DNA of 34,548 bases from a bacterium (GCA_030535355.1 JAUNIO010000034.1:1-34548), one strand, 5' to 3'; shown: positions 15,817 through 24,056, counted from the first letter of the stretch. Translations and numbers: made by a program. Notes: a model not told the origin generated them from the sequence alone.

Positions 15817-16836
15817 TTAAAGCAGAGGAATATTATGTTCAGCGCAAGCTTGCTGTACATCTTCGGGCCAGAGAGAGCTTTGCACTTCGCCGATGTGGGC
15901 TTTGCGCAAAAAGAACATGCAGATGCGCGACTGTCCTATGCCGCCGCCGATGGTGAAAGGCACGGTCTCTTCGATAACCGCTTTTTGGAAAGGCAGCTGA
16001 GCGCGTTCGGGACAGCCCGCTTTCTCCAGCTGGCTGAGCAGGGCGGCTCTGTCAACGCGGATACCCATAGAGGATAATTCCAGAGCGATGTCCAGCACGG
16101 GATAGTATACCAAAATGTCGGCGTTGAGGCTCCAGTCGTCGTAGTCGGGAGCGCGTCCGTCGTGGGGCTGGCCATCGCTCAGCTTGTCGCCGATCTGCAT
16201 GACGCAGACAGCGCCCTTTTCCTTGGTGATGGCGTATTCGCGCTCTTTAGCGGTCTTATTGGGGTAAAGCTGCAAAAGTTCTGAGCTGGTGATAAAGAAA
16301 ATATCTTTGGGCAGGATGAGTTCGATGTAGTCGTACTCGATGGCCAGATACTGTTCGGTTTTGCACAGGCATTTATAGACTGTGCGCACGGTTTCCTTGA
16401 GAAAATCCAGGGTACGGTCTTCGCGGCTGATGACTTTTTCCCAGTCCCACTGATCGACAAAGATGGAGTGGATATTATCGGTGTCCTCATCGCGGCGGAT
16501 GGCGTTCATATCGGTATAGAGTCCCTCGCCAACCTTAAAACCGTACTTGGCTAAAGCGTAGCGTTTCCATTTGGCCAGAGAGTGGACAACTTCGGCGGTT
16601 TTCTCCTTCTGTTCGCGGATGCCGAAAGCTACGGGGCGCTCGTAGCCATTGAGGTTATCGTTGAGGCCGGTGTCGGGATCGACGAAAAGAGGGGCGGTCA
16701 CGCGCAGCAGATTGAGGCGGCGGGCCAGCAGTCCCTGGAAGAAATCTTTAACGGTTTTGATGCCCACCTGGGTGTCATGCAGATCGAGGGCGGAACGATA
16801 ATTGGGGGGAATAGATAAACGCATGTAATACCTCAA
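15817..16836 (-). CDS. asnA: Aspartate-ammonia ligase (asparagine synthetase A)
   Basis: This 339-residue enzyme makes asparagine from aspartate, ammonia and ATP in the cytoplasm. AsnA is related to class II aminoacyl-tRNA synthetases. Matching blocks are the N-terminal NLLRVTAPLFVDP, NGYERPVAF, HSIFVDQWDWE, IGDKLSDGQPHDGRAPDYDDW and the motif 3-like TIGGGIGQSR. Length and motif order are those of the family, about 330 residues. A short hairpin with a T-run lies between it and the upstream septoil-knot gene, so expression may be separately controlled. Its downstream side runs into the repeat element. Confidence 0.96.
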   Translation of the reverse strand: MRYYMRLSIPPNYRSALDLHDTQVGIKTVKDFFQGLLARRLNLLRVTAPLFVDPDTGLNDNLNGYERPVAFGIREQKEKTAEVVHSLAKWKRYALAKYGFKVGEGLYTDMNAIRRDEDTDNIHSIFVDQWDWEKVISREDRTLDFLKETVRTVYKCLCKTEQYLAIEYDYIELILPKDIFFITSSELLQLYPNKTAKEREYAITKEKGAVCVMQIGDKLSDGQPHDGRAPDYDDWSLNADILVYYPVLDIALELSSMGIRVDRAALLSQLEKAGCPERAQLPFQKAVIEETVPFTIGGGIGQSRICMFFLRKAHIGEVQSSLWPEDVQQACAEHNIPLL

Positions 16837-16843
16837 AAAATAA

Positions 16844-16865
16844 GCACCTGCGCGTGGGCAAGTGC
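16844..16865 (-). terminator. Hairpin with T-run just before asnA
   Basis: On the minus strand GCACTTGC pairs with GCAGGTGC (one G-U pair) around a 6-base loop, followed by TTATTTTTTG. It lies 8 bases from the asnA start. It fits an intrinsic terminator for the upstream septoil-knot gene or a short attenuator for asnA. Confidence 0.6.
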
Positions 16866-16877
16866 CTAAAACACGGG

Positions 16878-16908
16878 GCAGGCATCCCTAGCTTGCGGGA
16901 TGGCCTGC
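16878..16908 (-). terminator. GC-rich hairpin downstream of the septoil-knot gene
   Basis: GCAGGCATCCC (16878-16888) pairs with GGGATGGCCTGC (16897-16908) with one bulged base and an 8-base loop. There is no direct U-run. It probably acts with the neighbouring hairpin at 16844-16865 to end the upstream transcript. Confidence 0.5.
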
Positions 16909-16926
16909 AGCAGCTGTTATAGTTTT

Positions 16927-17271
16927 CTACTTGACTACGCCGGGGAAGTTGTCCACGAACTGCACTTTGATGTCTTCAAAGTTTTCCACATACTGCACAG
17001 TGAAATCGGGGAAGTTGTCCACGAACTGCCACTTGCCCACTTGATCGGGGAAGTTGCTGACAGACTTAACCTTAATATCGGGGAAGTTGCTGACGACCTT
17101 AATTTTGATGTCGGCATTTCGTTCCACGATCTTCACCTTGCCCTGCAGCTTGATGCCTTTGGGAAGATATACGCCGTTGTCAGAGAGTTTGGAATTGCGG
17201 GAGGCTAGGGCTGCGCCGGGCAATAGCAGAGAGATAACAGCCAGGGCAATACCGAATTTTTTTAAGCTCAT
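16927..17271 (-). CDS. Exported 7(1) septoil-knot domain protein
   Basis: I chose the ATG at 17271, giving MSLKKFGIALAVISLLLPG, because it makes a clean signal peptide (cleavage near ALA-SRN). The upstream in-frame ATG at 17310 would put 13 extra residues in front of it. The mature part of about 90 residues is a run of short beta repeats of the form VVSNFPDIKVKSVSNFPD, KWQFVDNFPDFTVQ and VENFEDIKVQFVDNFPG. This pattern matches the septoil-knot domain, whose chain is knotted through seven strands. The function is unknown. It has its own strong promoter (17353-17380) and an operator-like palindrome. Confidence 0.82.
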   Translation of the reverse strand: MSLKKFGIALAVISLLLPGAALASRNSKLSDNGVYLPKGIKLQGKVKIVERNADIKIKVVSNFPDIKVKSVSNFPDQVGKWQFVDNFPDFTVQYVENFEDIKVQFVDNFPGVVK

Positions 17272-17336
17272 AATGCAGCTCGCTTTCTGAAAATTGTAGA
17301 AGTAAAGCAAAAAGTATGGGGTAGTTGTAATTACCT

Positions 17337-17348
17337 GTATAATTATAC
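17337..17348. promoter_or_regulatory. 12-bp perfect palindrome, candidate operator
   Basis: GTATAATTATAC reads the same on both strands. It lies 5-16 bases downstream of the -10 box at 17353-17358, overlapping the expected transcription start of the septoil-knot gene. A dimeric repressor binding here would block the promoter. The regulator is unknown. Confidence 0.45.
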
Positions 17349-17352
17349 TGAC

Positions 17353-17380
17353 ATTATACAGAATAATTTAGAGTTGGCAA
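17353..17380 (-). promoter_or_regulatory. Strong promoter for the septoil-knot gene
   Basis: On the minus strand TTGCCA (5 of 6) is followed by a 16-base spacer and a perfect TATAAT. It lies about 80 bases before the ATG at 17271, after the stop codon of the small protein gene at 17386. Confidence 0.65.
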
Positions 17381-17385
17381 TGCTA

Positions 17386-17628
17386 TTATTTGGATTTTTT
17401 GGCGCTTTTTAAGGCGGAATAGGTGGCGCTGGCCAGCTGGGCGCAGGCCATAGCTAACTGCAGGCCGTTAAAGGCCTGAGGGCAGTTGATAGATTCGCGC
17501 ACCGTATTGATAGCCTCTACGGCATTTTTAGCGCCTTCGACGTTGTCAAAGCGCAGGCTCAGCTCAAAACTGTTGCTGTCTTTGAGAACGGCTTGGCCGA
17601 CGTTGAATTTCATTCCGGGGTTAGTCAT
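17386..17628 (-). CDS. Small protein of unknown function (80 aa)
   Basis: This 80-residue protein starts MTNPGMKFNVGQAVLKDSNS. A mid-section beta-rich stretch (SFELSLRFDNVEGAKNAVEAI) precedes a C-terminal helix with several Ala and Lys residues. There is no signal peptide or membrane segment. Its ATG overlaps the stop of the upstream gene (ATGA at 17625-17628), so translation is coupled and the two proteins are probably made together. I do not recognise a family. Confidence 0.65.
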   Translation of the reverse strand: MTNPGMKFNVGQAVLKDSNSFELSLRFDNVEGAKNAVEAINTVRESINCPQAFNGLQLAMACAQLASATYSALKSAKKSK

Positions 17629-18131
17629 GGCTGATTTCCTTTGTTCTTTTCTTCGGCGTATTCGACTATTTTTTCTTTGAGAATAACGCGCAGGTCTATT
17701 TGTTCTTTAGGCACTACGAAATTGGTAATTTTCCAGTCTCCAGCTTCTTTCAAGAGAAAAACCTTGACCATGACGTAACTGTCCGGTCCTTGACAGCCGT
17801 AGCGGTGAACTTTAACCTGCAGCTCTGCGCTGTCATCGCGGCTGCTGCCGGAGACGACGGCGAATTTGTCTATGCCGACCTGCGCTCCGCCCCAGGGATC
17901 GCAATCCATGCAGTAGGGGAATGGGTACTGATTGACTTCGGCGAACAGATCCCGCAGCTCTTTGCTCAGCTGGGGGTATTTGTCCGCTGAGGGATAGCGC
18001 TTAGCGTCGGTAGTTACCATAGTGTAGAAGTCGTTAACCACTTGGGTGGGCGTTTCGCCCGCTGCTGAGGCGCTGCTGAGGGTGGCAGCCAGTATGGCTG
18101 CGGTTAAACCATATTTTTGCCAGGTTTGCAT
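17625..18131 (-). CDS. Exported DUF3828-like protein
   Basis: This 168-residue protein has a signal peptide (residues 1-23, ending SSASAA). The mature part begins with TQVVNDFYTMVTTDAKRYP and SKELRDLF, as in DUF3828/NTF2-like exported proteins. It also has a CMDCDPWGGAQ segment with a close cysteine pair and a C-terminal basic tail. NTF2-like folds often bind small ligands or act as scaffolds. The DUF3828 assignment is from memory of the FYxxY-type motif and the overall pattern. GGAGGT is placed before the ATG. The stop overlaps the start of the next gene. Confidence 0.65.
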   Translation of the reverse strand: MQTWQKYGLTAAILAATLSSASAAGETPTQVVNDFYTMVTTDAKRYPSADKYPQLSKELRDLFAEVNQYPFPYCMDCDPWGGAQVGIDKFAVVSGSSRDDSAELQVKVHRYGCQGPDSYVMVKVFLLKEAGDWKITNFVVPKEQIDLRVILKEKIVEYAEEKNKGNQP

Positions 18132-18185
18132 GGGCCTACCTCCATTGTCTGTGCATTATTATAGCTTATGGAAGTTTTTTGCTCA

Positions 18186-18205
18186 ATATTGTAAAAGTAC
18201 AATAT
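18186..18205. promoter_or_regulatory. Inverted repeat in a divergent gap, candidate operator
   Basis: ATATTGTA (18186-18193) and TACAATAT (18198-18205) form a perfect 8-bp inverted repeat around AAAG. It sits between the minus-strand gene starting at 18131 and the plus-strand gene at 18403. The symmetry suits a dimeric regulator. Confidence 0.45.
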
Positions 18206-18319
18206 ACTTATTTAGGGGGCTATTATCTAGAGAAAACTCTATGCGCAGCGAATACCTCAGCTGGAAGTAGGGTGTGCTGCTCACTGTGCGGGCCAGGGAA
18301 TACGGGAAGCTGTCAGTTT

Positions 18320-18348
18320 TATAAACTGTGCTTCATTTGTGCTATAAT
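18320..18348 (+). promoter_or_regulatory. Extended -10 promoter for the gene at 18403
   Basis: TGCTATAAT (18340-18348) is an extended -10 with a perfect TATAAT. The -35 region is weak (TATAAA-like near 18320). The expected start is about 45 bases before the ATG at 18403. Confidence 0.5.
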
Positions 18349-18402
18349 ACCTTATTATCTTACACCGATGACGTTTCATTTTGCGGGAGAAAGGCTAGGG
18401 AA

Positions 18403-18984
18403 ATGCAGGTTTACGAGGAGTGGATTAAGCGCCATTTGCCCAGCGGCATCCCTGAAGAAATAGTTCAGTCTGCTCTGCATTTCGGCGCTTATTACCAAAA
18501 AGGCCTGACAGTTATGTCTTACGGCGAGCGCGGAGGAGCGGATAAAGTTATATATGAGGCCGAGGACGAGCGCGATCTCTGCCTTTGGCAGTTCGAGCAG
18601 GTTTGCGATAGCATCGCCAGCGCTTGGGAATTAGCCAATAGGAACCAGAATAGTGAAAAATGGCGCTGGCGGCGCGAGCGCGCGGAGAATGGCCGCTGGC
18701 TGTATAGGGAACGGCGCGATTATATTTATAACGCTATAGAGGATACGCGGCTGGCACAATTCGAATTTTTTCTGCGGCTGATGCAGCCGGTGTTGGCGGC
18801 GGAGCGCTGGGAAGAGCTGGTGCGCAGATATGTGCGGCTGATGAACCGCTGGTATAAACGGGACCACTGGGATTTTGACCGTCAGGCCCTGCGCTTTATA
18901 GAGATCAGCGACAGCAGAGAGTACGCCAGTGATTGCGATGATACGGAGGAGCCGCAGCCGGAGCAGGTTATAAAGTTTATTTAG
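18403..18984 (+). CDS. Uncharacterised helical protein (193 aa)
   Basis: I chose ATG 18403 (MQVYEEWIKRHLP) because AGAAAGGCTAGGG lies just before it and it follows the extended -10 promoter at a normal distance. Starting instead at 18328 would overlap the promoter's transcription start. The 193-residue product is rich in Trp, Arg and Glu, with motifs such as MSYGERGGADKVIYEAEDE and RRDYIYNAIEDTRLAQFE, and no membrane segment. I do not recognise a family. Some immunity-type proteins share such a composition, but that is not evidence. Its stop overlaps the stop of the convergent HD gene by 4 bases. Confidence 0.7.
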   Translation: MQVYEEWIKRHLPSGIPEEIVQSALHFGAYYQKGLTVMSYGERGGADKVIYEAEDERDLCLWQFEQVCDSIASAWELANRNQNSEKWRWRRERAENGRWLYRERRDYIYNAIEDTRLAQFEFFLRLMQPVLAAERWEELVRRYVRLMNRWYKRDHWDFDRQALRFIEISDSREYASDCDDTEEPQPEQVIKFI

Positions 18985-20321
18985 CTCAAAAACGTCTCAA
19001 ACTCCGTATCCAAATATCCCTGGTGAAGCGGTTCCTGCGACAGCCAGGGCTTGACCTTTTGATAGCACTCCTTCGTCAGTATCAGCAAAGGGCGGCTGAC
19101 CGTTTCCGACAGAGTGCTGATGGCGCGGGTGCGGCTGACCCGGGAAATCTCCCGCCAGCCTTCAGGACAGTTCCACAAAACCCGGATCGGCGCGGCTTTG
19201 CCCGGCTCGTAAAGGCTGTAAAAGCCCTTATTGCTGGGAGTGTCCTCGTGAATATACCATTCCCAGTTATCACCGTACATGTCCTGCACCTGCTTTTTAA
19301 TGCGGATGAAGAGAGCGCCATCTCCGGGATGGTCGAAAGCCTTAAAGGCCACGCGGTTGGTGAAGCGGGAAGCCAAATCGGCCAGGACGGGATCGGAACA
19401 TTGCGCCCACATCTTTATGGCGTGGAAGAAATCGTAGTCGTCGGTATTGAGAAAGGCTTCGATGAAGGTAGGGGAATCGCTGTTGGGCTCCAGTCTGGTG
19501 TCGAACAGAAAGCGCAGATTGCTGGGTAGCTCCAGCGTTTCAGGGCTTTGGCTGTACACGAATTGAGCGCGTTTAAGTACGGTGCGCAGCAGAACTTCGT
19601 TGGCGCGGACTGTATGGTGCAGATACACCTGCCAATAGGTGAAATAGCGGCTGAAAATGTAGGTGGTTACCGCTTCTATGCCCTTGGGGCTGATGGCGCA
19701 GACCCAGCACTTGTCCTGCTTGTCGTAAAAGGGACGCAGATTGAAAATGATATGATCTATGTCGAAAACACCGTATTTGGTGCCCGTGTAAAGCGAATCG
19801 CGCAAGAGATAATCCATGCGGTCCACGTCCAGCTGACTGGAGAGCAGCTCATGAAAAATCGGTTCTTCGTAAGTGCCGTCCATGATGCTGAGCACCAGCA
19901 GCGGATCGATTTTATGCTCTTCCATAATGGGCGCTAGCTCATGGCTGATGATTAGGCGGCCCAGGCGTTCGTGATCGATTGCGGAAAATGTGTGTTCCAA
20001 GGCATGGGAAAAGGGGCCGTGGCCGATGTCGTGCAGCAAAGCCGCTGCCAGAGCTGCCTGTTCGACATCTTTGCTGAATTTAATGAGCTTGCGCTCGCGC
20101 CAGTGGCTGAGTACGCGGTGCATTAGCCACATTACTCCTACAGCGTGCTGAAAGCGGGAATTTTCGGCTCCGTGGAAGACTGAAGAGCACATGCCCAGCT
20201 GGCGGATGCGGCGCAGGCGCTGACAGGCAGGTGAATCTATTAAAGCCATGAGGGCGGGCTTGGTAATGGAAATGTTGCCGTATAGGGGATCGCGCAGGAC
20301 GCGCTCGTATTTCTTGCTCAT
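18981..20321 (-). CDS. HD-domain phosphohydrolase (SAMHD1/dGTPase-like)
   Basis: This 446-residue protein starts with RDPLYGNISIT, then RLRRIRQLGM, HAVGVMWL (H59) and LLHDIGHGPFSHALEH with the metal-binding H97 and D98. This is the pattern of HD phosphohydrolases related to SAMHD1 and YwfO, which hydrolyse deoxynucleoside triphosphates. The central FHELLSSQLDVDRMDYLLRD block, including the conserved aspartate, confirms the branch. The C-terminal part is a family-variable helical region. It is the last gene of a minus-strand run that starts at 22329, and a gap of about 20 bases separates it from the exporter gene upstream. Confidence 0.92.
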   Translation of the reverse strand: MSKKYERVLRDPLYGNISITKPALMALIDSPACQRLRRIRQLGMCSSVFHGAENSRFQHAVGVMWLMHRVLSHWRERKLIKFSKDVEQAALAAALLHDIGHGPFSHALEHTFSAIDHERLGRLIISHELAPIMEEHKIDPLLVLSIMDGTYEEPIFHELLSSQLDVDRMDYLLRDSLYTGTKYGVFDIDHIIFNLRPFYDKQDKCWVCAISPKGIEAVTTYIFSRYFTYWQVYLHHTVRANEVLLRTVLKRAQFVYSQSPETLELPSNLRFLFDTRLEPNSDSPTFIEAFLNTDDYDFFHAIKMWAQCSDPVLADLASRFTNRVAFKAFDHPGDGALFIRIKKQVQDMYGDNWEWYIHEDTPSNKGFYSLYEPGKAAPIRVLWNCPEGWREISRVSRTRAISTLSETVSRPLLILTKECYQKVKPWLSQEPLHQGYLDTEFETFLS

Positions 20322-20341
20322 CGTTTTTCCTTATTGGCCTG

Positions 20342-21169
20342 TTATCTCTTGCGCCGCTTTTCATAACGCGCTGAGCGCGCCTGGTGCTTATTGTGGGCTG
20401 AGGCAATGTGTTCGTGAATCTTGCGCGCTTGGCTCTGGTGCGCTTCAGAAGGCCTGGCGCTGCTGGAAGCAGTTTCGTTTGCGCTGGCAGTGGCGTCTGT
20501 CTCGGGGATGCGCTTGGCAGGAATAATGCTTGAATGCAGGACCTGGCGGCTGTTATCAGCTCTTTTGTTTTTGCGCTCAGTCGCTTGGGGGGCGGCATCT
20601 TGCTGCTGTTCGCGGATAAGCTGCTGCTGTGAGTGCAAATGGCGGTGCTGTTCGCGTTCCAGTGCAGTGCGCTGCCTATGCTGTGGGTGAACAAGACCGC
20701 GGGCAATAGCGGTGCCGATCAGCAGGCCAATGGCTATGCCTCCTGCGCCTAACATGGATTGGGTAGTGCCTGTCTCCGACAGCTCGTACTGACCGTTGAG
20801 AGTGTCGAACATAGCATTGTAAATGGCGCGCCCCGGCACTAAGGGGAGAATGCCCGGAACTACATATATTGAGGCGGGAACACGGCGGCTGCGGGCTAAA
20901 AACTCGCTGCACAGCGAGATTGCTAAAGCTCCCAGCGTTGTGGCGGTCAGCGTATTGATGTCAAAATACTGCAGGCAATACATGACCTCCCAGCCCAAAA
21001 AACCAGCAGCTGTAGCCCAGAAAAGTTCTTTGGGAGGTATGCGGAAGGTGACCGCGCTGGCCCCTATGCCTAAAATAACGCCGATTAGTAGCAGGCAAAG
21101 GTCGATGGCGTCGCTAAAGGTGAACATTTGCATCCGCAACAGCCAGGTTGCCGTAAACCAGTTGCTCAT
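20342..21169 (-). CDS. Threonine/serine exporter, C-terminal half (ThrE_2) with long basic tail
   Basis: This 275-residue membrane protein has about five hydrophobic segments in the first ~170 residues. It carries the ThrE_2 signature VPGILPLVPGRAIYNAMFD at about residues 102-120. It works with the other half, encoded just upstream, to form an amino-acid exporter of the ThrE type. Unusually, a tail of about 100 residues follows the last membrane segment. It is very rich in Arg, Gln, Ala and Ser and has no membrane segment. The normal domain is about 150-170 residues. The start overlaps the upstream stop (ATGA at 21166-21169), so translation is coupled. Confidence 0.88.
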   Translation of the reverse strand: MSNWFTATWLLRMQMFTFSDAIDLCLLLIGVILGIGASAVTFRIPPKELFWATAAGFLGWEVMYCLQYFDINTLTATTLGALAISLCSEFLARSRRVPASIYVVPGILPLVPGRAIYNAMFDTLNGQYELSETGTTQSMLGAGGIAIGLLIGTAIARGLVHPQHRQRTALEREQHRHLHSQQQLIREQQQDAAPQATERKNKRADNSRQVLHSSIIPAKRIPETDATASANETASSSARPSEAHQSQARKIHEHIASAHNKHQARSARYEKRRKR

Positions 21170-21930
21170 AACAGCGTACTCAGATTAAGGCTGATCATGG
21201 CTCCGGAGGCCAAGGCGGCCGCGCACAGAAGGGCTTCTGTAGTGCGGGCGACTCCGGCGGTGAGTTCTCCGGCCATGAGATCGACAACTGCGTTGGCTAA
21301 GGACAGTCCGGGCAGCAGGGGGACGATGCCAGCCAGCAGGGTGGGCTCCAGGGCGACTAAGGGAAAGACATAGTGAATCGCCACGGCCGCCAAAGTCGTA
21401 GTAATGGCGCTGACAAAAGCGCACAAGAACATGGGCATGTGCCCTAATTTCACCAAAAGATACTGAGCTAAGAGGCCTTCCAGCAGGGCGGTGGGAATCT
21501 CTTTGGCACCTCCGCCCAAGATAACGGCAAAGCCAGCGCAGCACAGAGCTTGTCCCCAATATATGGTGGTGCTGGAATATAAAGGCTTGCGGGCTAGAAT
21601 TTGGGCAATTCGCAGGCGGGCAGCGTGGATAGTGATCTCTTTATTGCAGATCTGGCGGGAAATTTTATTGAGATCGACCAGTTTGTCCAGATCGATGGTG
21701 CGCGAACGTACCCGGCAGATTCTGGTTACCGGGCGATCAGCACCGACGGAAACGACGATGCTGGTAGGCGTGACCTGGCTTTCGATGGGAACCTGACAGC
21801 TGACGCCGATGTGGTGTACCGTGTCTTCAACCCGCGCTGTTCCCGCTCCGGCTACGATCAGCCCCCTGGCCATATCAATACATATTGTGGCTATAATGCG
21901 CAGTCTTTCAGGATCGTACAGTTTTCCCAT
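21166..21930 (-). CDS. Threonine/serine exporter, N-terminal half (ThrE_1)
   Basis: This 254-residue protein is the DUF1212/ThrE_1 half. A cytoplasmic N-terminal region contains the conserved GLIVAGAGTARVEDTVHHIG block and the SQVTPTSIVVSVG stretch. Five membrane segments follow, with LEPTLLAGIVPLLPG in the last third. The typical role is export of threonine, serine or related amino acids or small acids. Together with the downstream half it forms a split exporter. It follows the 124-residue hypothetical gene by 24 bases. Confidence 0.9.
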   Translation of the reverse strand: MGKLYDPERLRIIATICIDMARGLIVAGAGTARVEDTVHHIGVSCQVPIESQVTPTSIVVSVGADRPVTRICRVRSRTIDLDKLVDLNKISRQICNKEITIHAARLRIAQILARKPLYSSTTIYWGQALCCAGFAVILGGGAKEIPTALLEGLLAQYLLVKLGHMPMFLCAFVSAITTTLAAVAIHYVFPLVALEPTLLAGIVPLLPGLSLANAVVDLMAGELTAGVARTTEALLCAAALASGAMISLNLSTLL

Positions 21931-21954
21931 AGCTATCCGCTCAGCATTGGTTTG

Positions 21955-22329
21955 TTACTGATGGTTAAAAACATCCCGGCGCAGAGTGTCAGTGTCAAAT
22001 CCGCTGTCAAAACTGCGGTATTTTTTCGGCGACTCAGTCTCTGGGACGGTTTTGCGGTTTTTGTTCTCTGCAGAAGATCCCCCCCATCTTTTTTCAGATA
22101 GGGATGACGCACTGGAATCGCTGCTTTGAATGAGGCTGCTGAAGAATGATTCGTTAGAGGAAACAGATAAATCGACAGAGCGCTGCTGCGGGGCGGTATT
22201 ATTCTTCGGCGTGCTATTTGCAGCGGCAGCCTGCTGGGCTGCCTGTTTTGCCTCTTCTTCGCGGCGGAGGCGTTCTTGGCGCAATTCTTGCAGATACTGT
22301 TTATAAGATGTAGTTTTCTTAGAATCCAT
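21955..22329 (-). CDS. Low-complexity hypothetical protein (124 aa)
   Basis: This 124-residue protein has a charged coiled-coil segment at residues 10-35 (YLQELRQERLRREEEAKQAA) and a Ser/Asn-rich middle. The C-terminal end is QSSDSSASSLSEKRWGGSS and a basic/Ser-rich tail. There is no signal peptide or membrane segment. It is probably intrinsically disordered. It is the first gene of the run leading to ThrE and the HD protein. I do not recognise a family, and being so low in complexity it could be less certain as a real gene. Confidence 0.5.
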   Translation of the reverse strand: MDSKKTTSYKQYLQELRQERLRREEEAKQAAQQAAAANSTPKNNTAPQQRSVDLSVSSNESFFSSLIQSSDSSASSLSEKRWGGSSAENKNRKTVPETESPKKYRSFDSGFDTDTLRRDVFNHQ

Positions 22330-22360
22330 AACTGTTTTATATATAACGTTAATTATAGCG

Positions 22361-22386
22361 TTAGTTCCGATAGTTAGTTCCGATAG
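22361..22386 (+). repeat. 13-bp perfect tandem duplication between divergent genes
   Basis: TTAGTTCCGATAG occurs at 22361-22373 and 22374-22386. It lies in the gap between the 124-residue gene and ftsY. A second, looser pair (GGCAATATT at 22396 and 22408) follows. The gap may carry binding sites, but no promoter is clear. Confidence 0.7.
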
Positions 22387-22527
22387 ATTATGCCAGGCAA
22401 TATTCTTGGCAATATTTAGCCGATTGACGCCAGGCTATTTTACCACCGAAGTGATTGTTCCTGTTTTGTGAAGGATATAGACGGCCTAAACGGAAAAATG
22501 TTCCCTTGCTATGCGGAGGATGCAGCC

Positions 22528-23952
22528 ATGAAAATGTTCAGCAGTTGGTTTGGAAAAAAGAAAAAGAAAGAAACTTCTGACAATGTGGATGCTGCCTCTG
22601 CAGATACTGCCGATGTTCTCAGCGAGGAAAAGAGTTCCCAGCCAGATGGCCGCAGCAGTGCGTCTGCTGCCGAGACAGCAGATGCACCGGCAGGCGGGCT
22701 TTCTGCGGTGGAGAGCGGCAACAGTTCTTCTGAACCAGTGGCCAGCGTTTCCGCAATATCTGCTGAAGGAAACACCGTGGAGGATGAAGCTGATAAGGCT
22801 TTTGCAGAGAGTTCTGAGCAGGCAGAAGCCGATTCGGAAGCCGATAAATCGCTAGCTGAGGCATCAGCGTCTGGGGAAAATGAATCCGATTCAGCTTCTG
22901 CTTCAGTTTCTGCGGAAGCAGAGCCTGCCGCCGGAAAATCGCGTTTTTCAGGCCTGCGTCAGATGTGGGAAGCTACGCGCCGTTTGGCTTTGACTCCCGT
23001 CGATCCCTGGTTCGCGAAGATGGCCAGCGGCCTTAACAAAACGCGGCAGAGCTTGGTGGGACAGGTCAAGAGTCTCTTTGGCTCGCGCTCGGCCATTGAC
23101 GAGGAATTATGGCAGGACTTAGAGGATGTTCTGCTCACTGCTGATGTGGGCGTAGGGGCTACAGACCGCATACTGGAAGAACTGCGCCAGGCTGTTAAAG
23201 AAAAGAAGATTAAAGAGCCGCAGCTGCTGACTGGAGAGCTGAAAGCGATTCTGGGGCGTATCCTGCACGCGGAAAAGGTGGAAGAAGGCGCTGAAGAAAT
23301 CGAGGTTCCCAATCGCGGGCTTAAAGTAGAGCACGGCCAGCTGATGGTGGTGCTGATGGTGGGGGTGAACGGCGCTGGCAAAACCACAACTACGGCTAAA
23401 ATCGCTGCCCACTATAAAAATCAGGGATTTAAAGTTTTGATGGCCGCCGCCGATACTTTCCGGGCTGCCGCTATAGATCAGCTGCAGGTGTGGGCGGACC
23501 GCATTGGAGTAGATCTGATTCGCCACAGCGAAGGCGCCGATCCGGCAGCGGTCGTTTACGATGCCGTGGCTGCGGCAAAGGCCAGAGGAACTGAGCTATT
23601 GCTCGTAGATACGGCGGGGCGACTGCACAACAAAGCCAATCTCATGGAAGAACTGCGCAAAATTCGCCGTGTGGCGGGGCGCGATTTGGAAGGAGCGCCT
23701 CACGAAATTCTTCTCGTGCTCGACGCTACGACAGGCCAAAATGCTCTGGAACAGGCGCGCGTATTCAATAAAGTTACCGAACTGACAGGTCTGATACTGT
23801 GCAAACTCGATGGTACCAGCCGTGGCGGCATTATTTTAGCTGTGGCTCAGGAACTCAATATCCCTGTGCGTTATATCGGGGTGGGTGAAGGCGTAGATGA
23901 CTTGCGCGAATTCGAACCCGAACAGTTCTTGGCTGCTCTGTTCCAGGAGTAA
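22528..23952 (+). CDS. ftsY: Signal recognition particle receptor FtsY
   Basis: This 474-residue GTPase is the receptor for the signal recognition particle at the inner membrane. I chose the ATG at 22528 because GGAGGA is 8 bases before it, rather than the GTG at 22468. The first ~130 residues are an acidic/Ser/Ala-rich region typical of the FtsY A domain. The NG domain follows: GVNGAGKTTTTAKIA (P-loop, about residues 279-293), DTFRAAAIDQL, DTAGRLHNKANLMEEL, LVLDATTGQNALEQARVF, KLDGTSRGG and GVGEGVDDLREFEP. Divergent from the 124-residue gene. A bidirectional hairpin lies downstream. Confidence 0.96.
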   Translation: MKMFSSWFGKKKKKETSDNVDAASADTADVLSEEKSSQPDGRSSASAAETADAPAGGLSAVESGNSSSEPVASVSAISAEGNTVEDEADKAFAESSEQAEADSEADKSLAEASASGENESDSASASVSAEAEPAAGKSRFSGLRQMWEATRRLALTPVDPWFAKMASGLNKTRQSLVGQVKSLFGSRSAIDEELWQDLEDVLLTADVGVGATDRILEELRQAVKEKKIKEPQLLTGELKAILGRILHAEKVEEGAEEIEVPNRGLKVEHGQLMVVLMVGVNGAGKTTTTAKIAAHYKNQGFKVLMAAADTFRAAAIDQLQVWADRIGVDLIRHSEGADPAAVVYDAVAAAKARGTELLLVDTAGRLHNKANLMEELRKIRRVAGRDLEGAPHEILLVLDATTGQNALEQARVFNKVTELTGLILCKLDGTSRGGIILAVAQELNIPVRYIGVGEGVDDLREFEPEQFLAALFQE

Positions 23953-23987
23953 CTGAGCCCGGCCTAGCTTTGTTTGGGGGGAGCGGG

Positions 23988-24056
23988 GCCTTGTCTGTCT
24001 CCGCTGGCCGCTGTATCAGCGCCAATGCGGAAATGACGAAGCGAAGCAGACAAGGC
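23988..24056. terminator. Convergent-gene hairpin downstream of ftsY
   Basis: GCCTTGTCTG (23988-23997) pairs with CAGACAAGGC (24047-24056) as a perfect 10-bp stem. The loop holds a second hairpin CGCTG-TAT-CAGCG (24009-24021). It separates ftsY from the convergent gene that ends at 24080. There is no U-run, so the terminator activity is an inference. Confidence 0.5.

Noticed and set aside
16837-16926. T-box leader before asnA
   Set aside because: The gap is only about 90 bases and has no T-box motif. Only short terminator-like hairpins are present.
20080-20706. Minus-strand open reading frame overlapping ThrE and the HD gene
   Set aside because: It runs across two well-supported genes in another frame and has a random composition.
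22468-22527. GTG start for ftsY at 22468
   Set aside because: It has no good ribosome site, while GGAGGA precedes the ATG at 22528.
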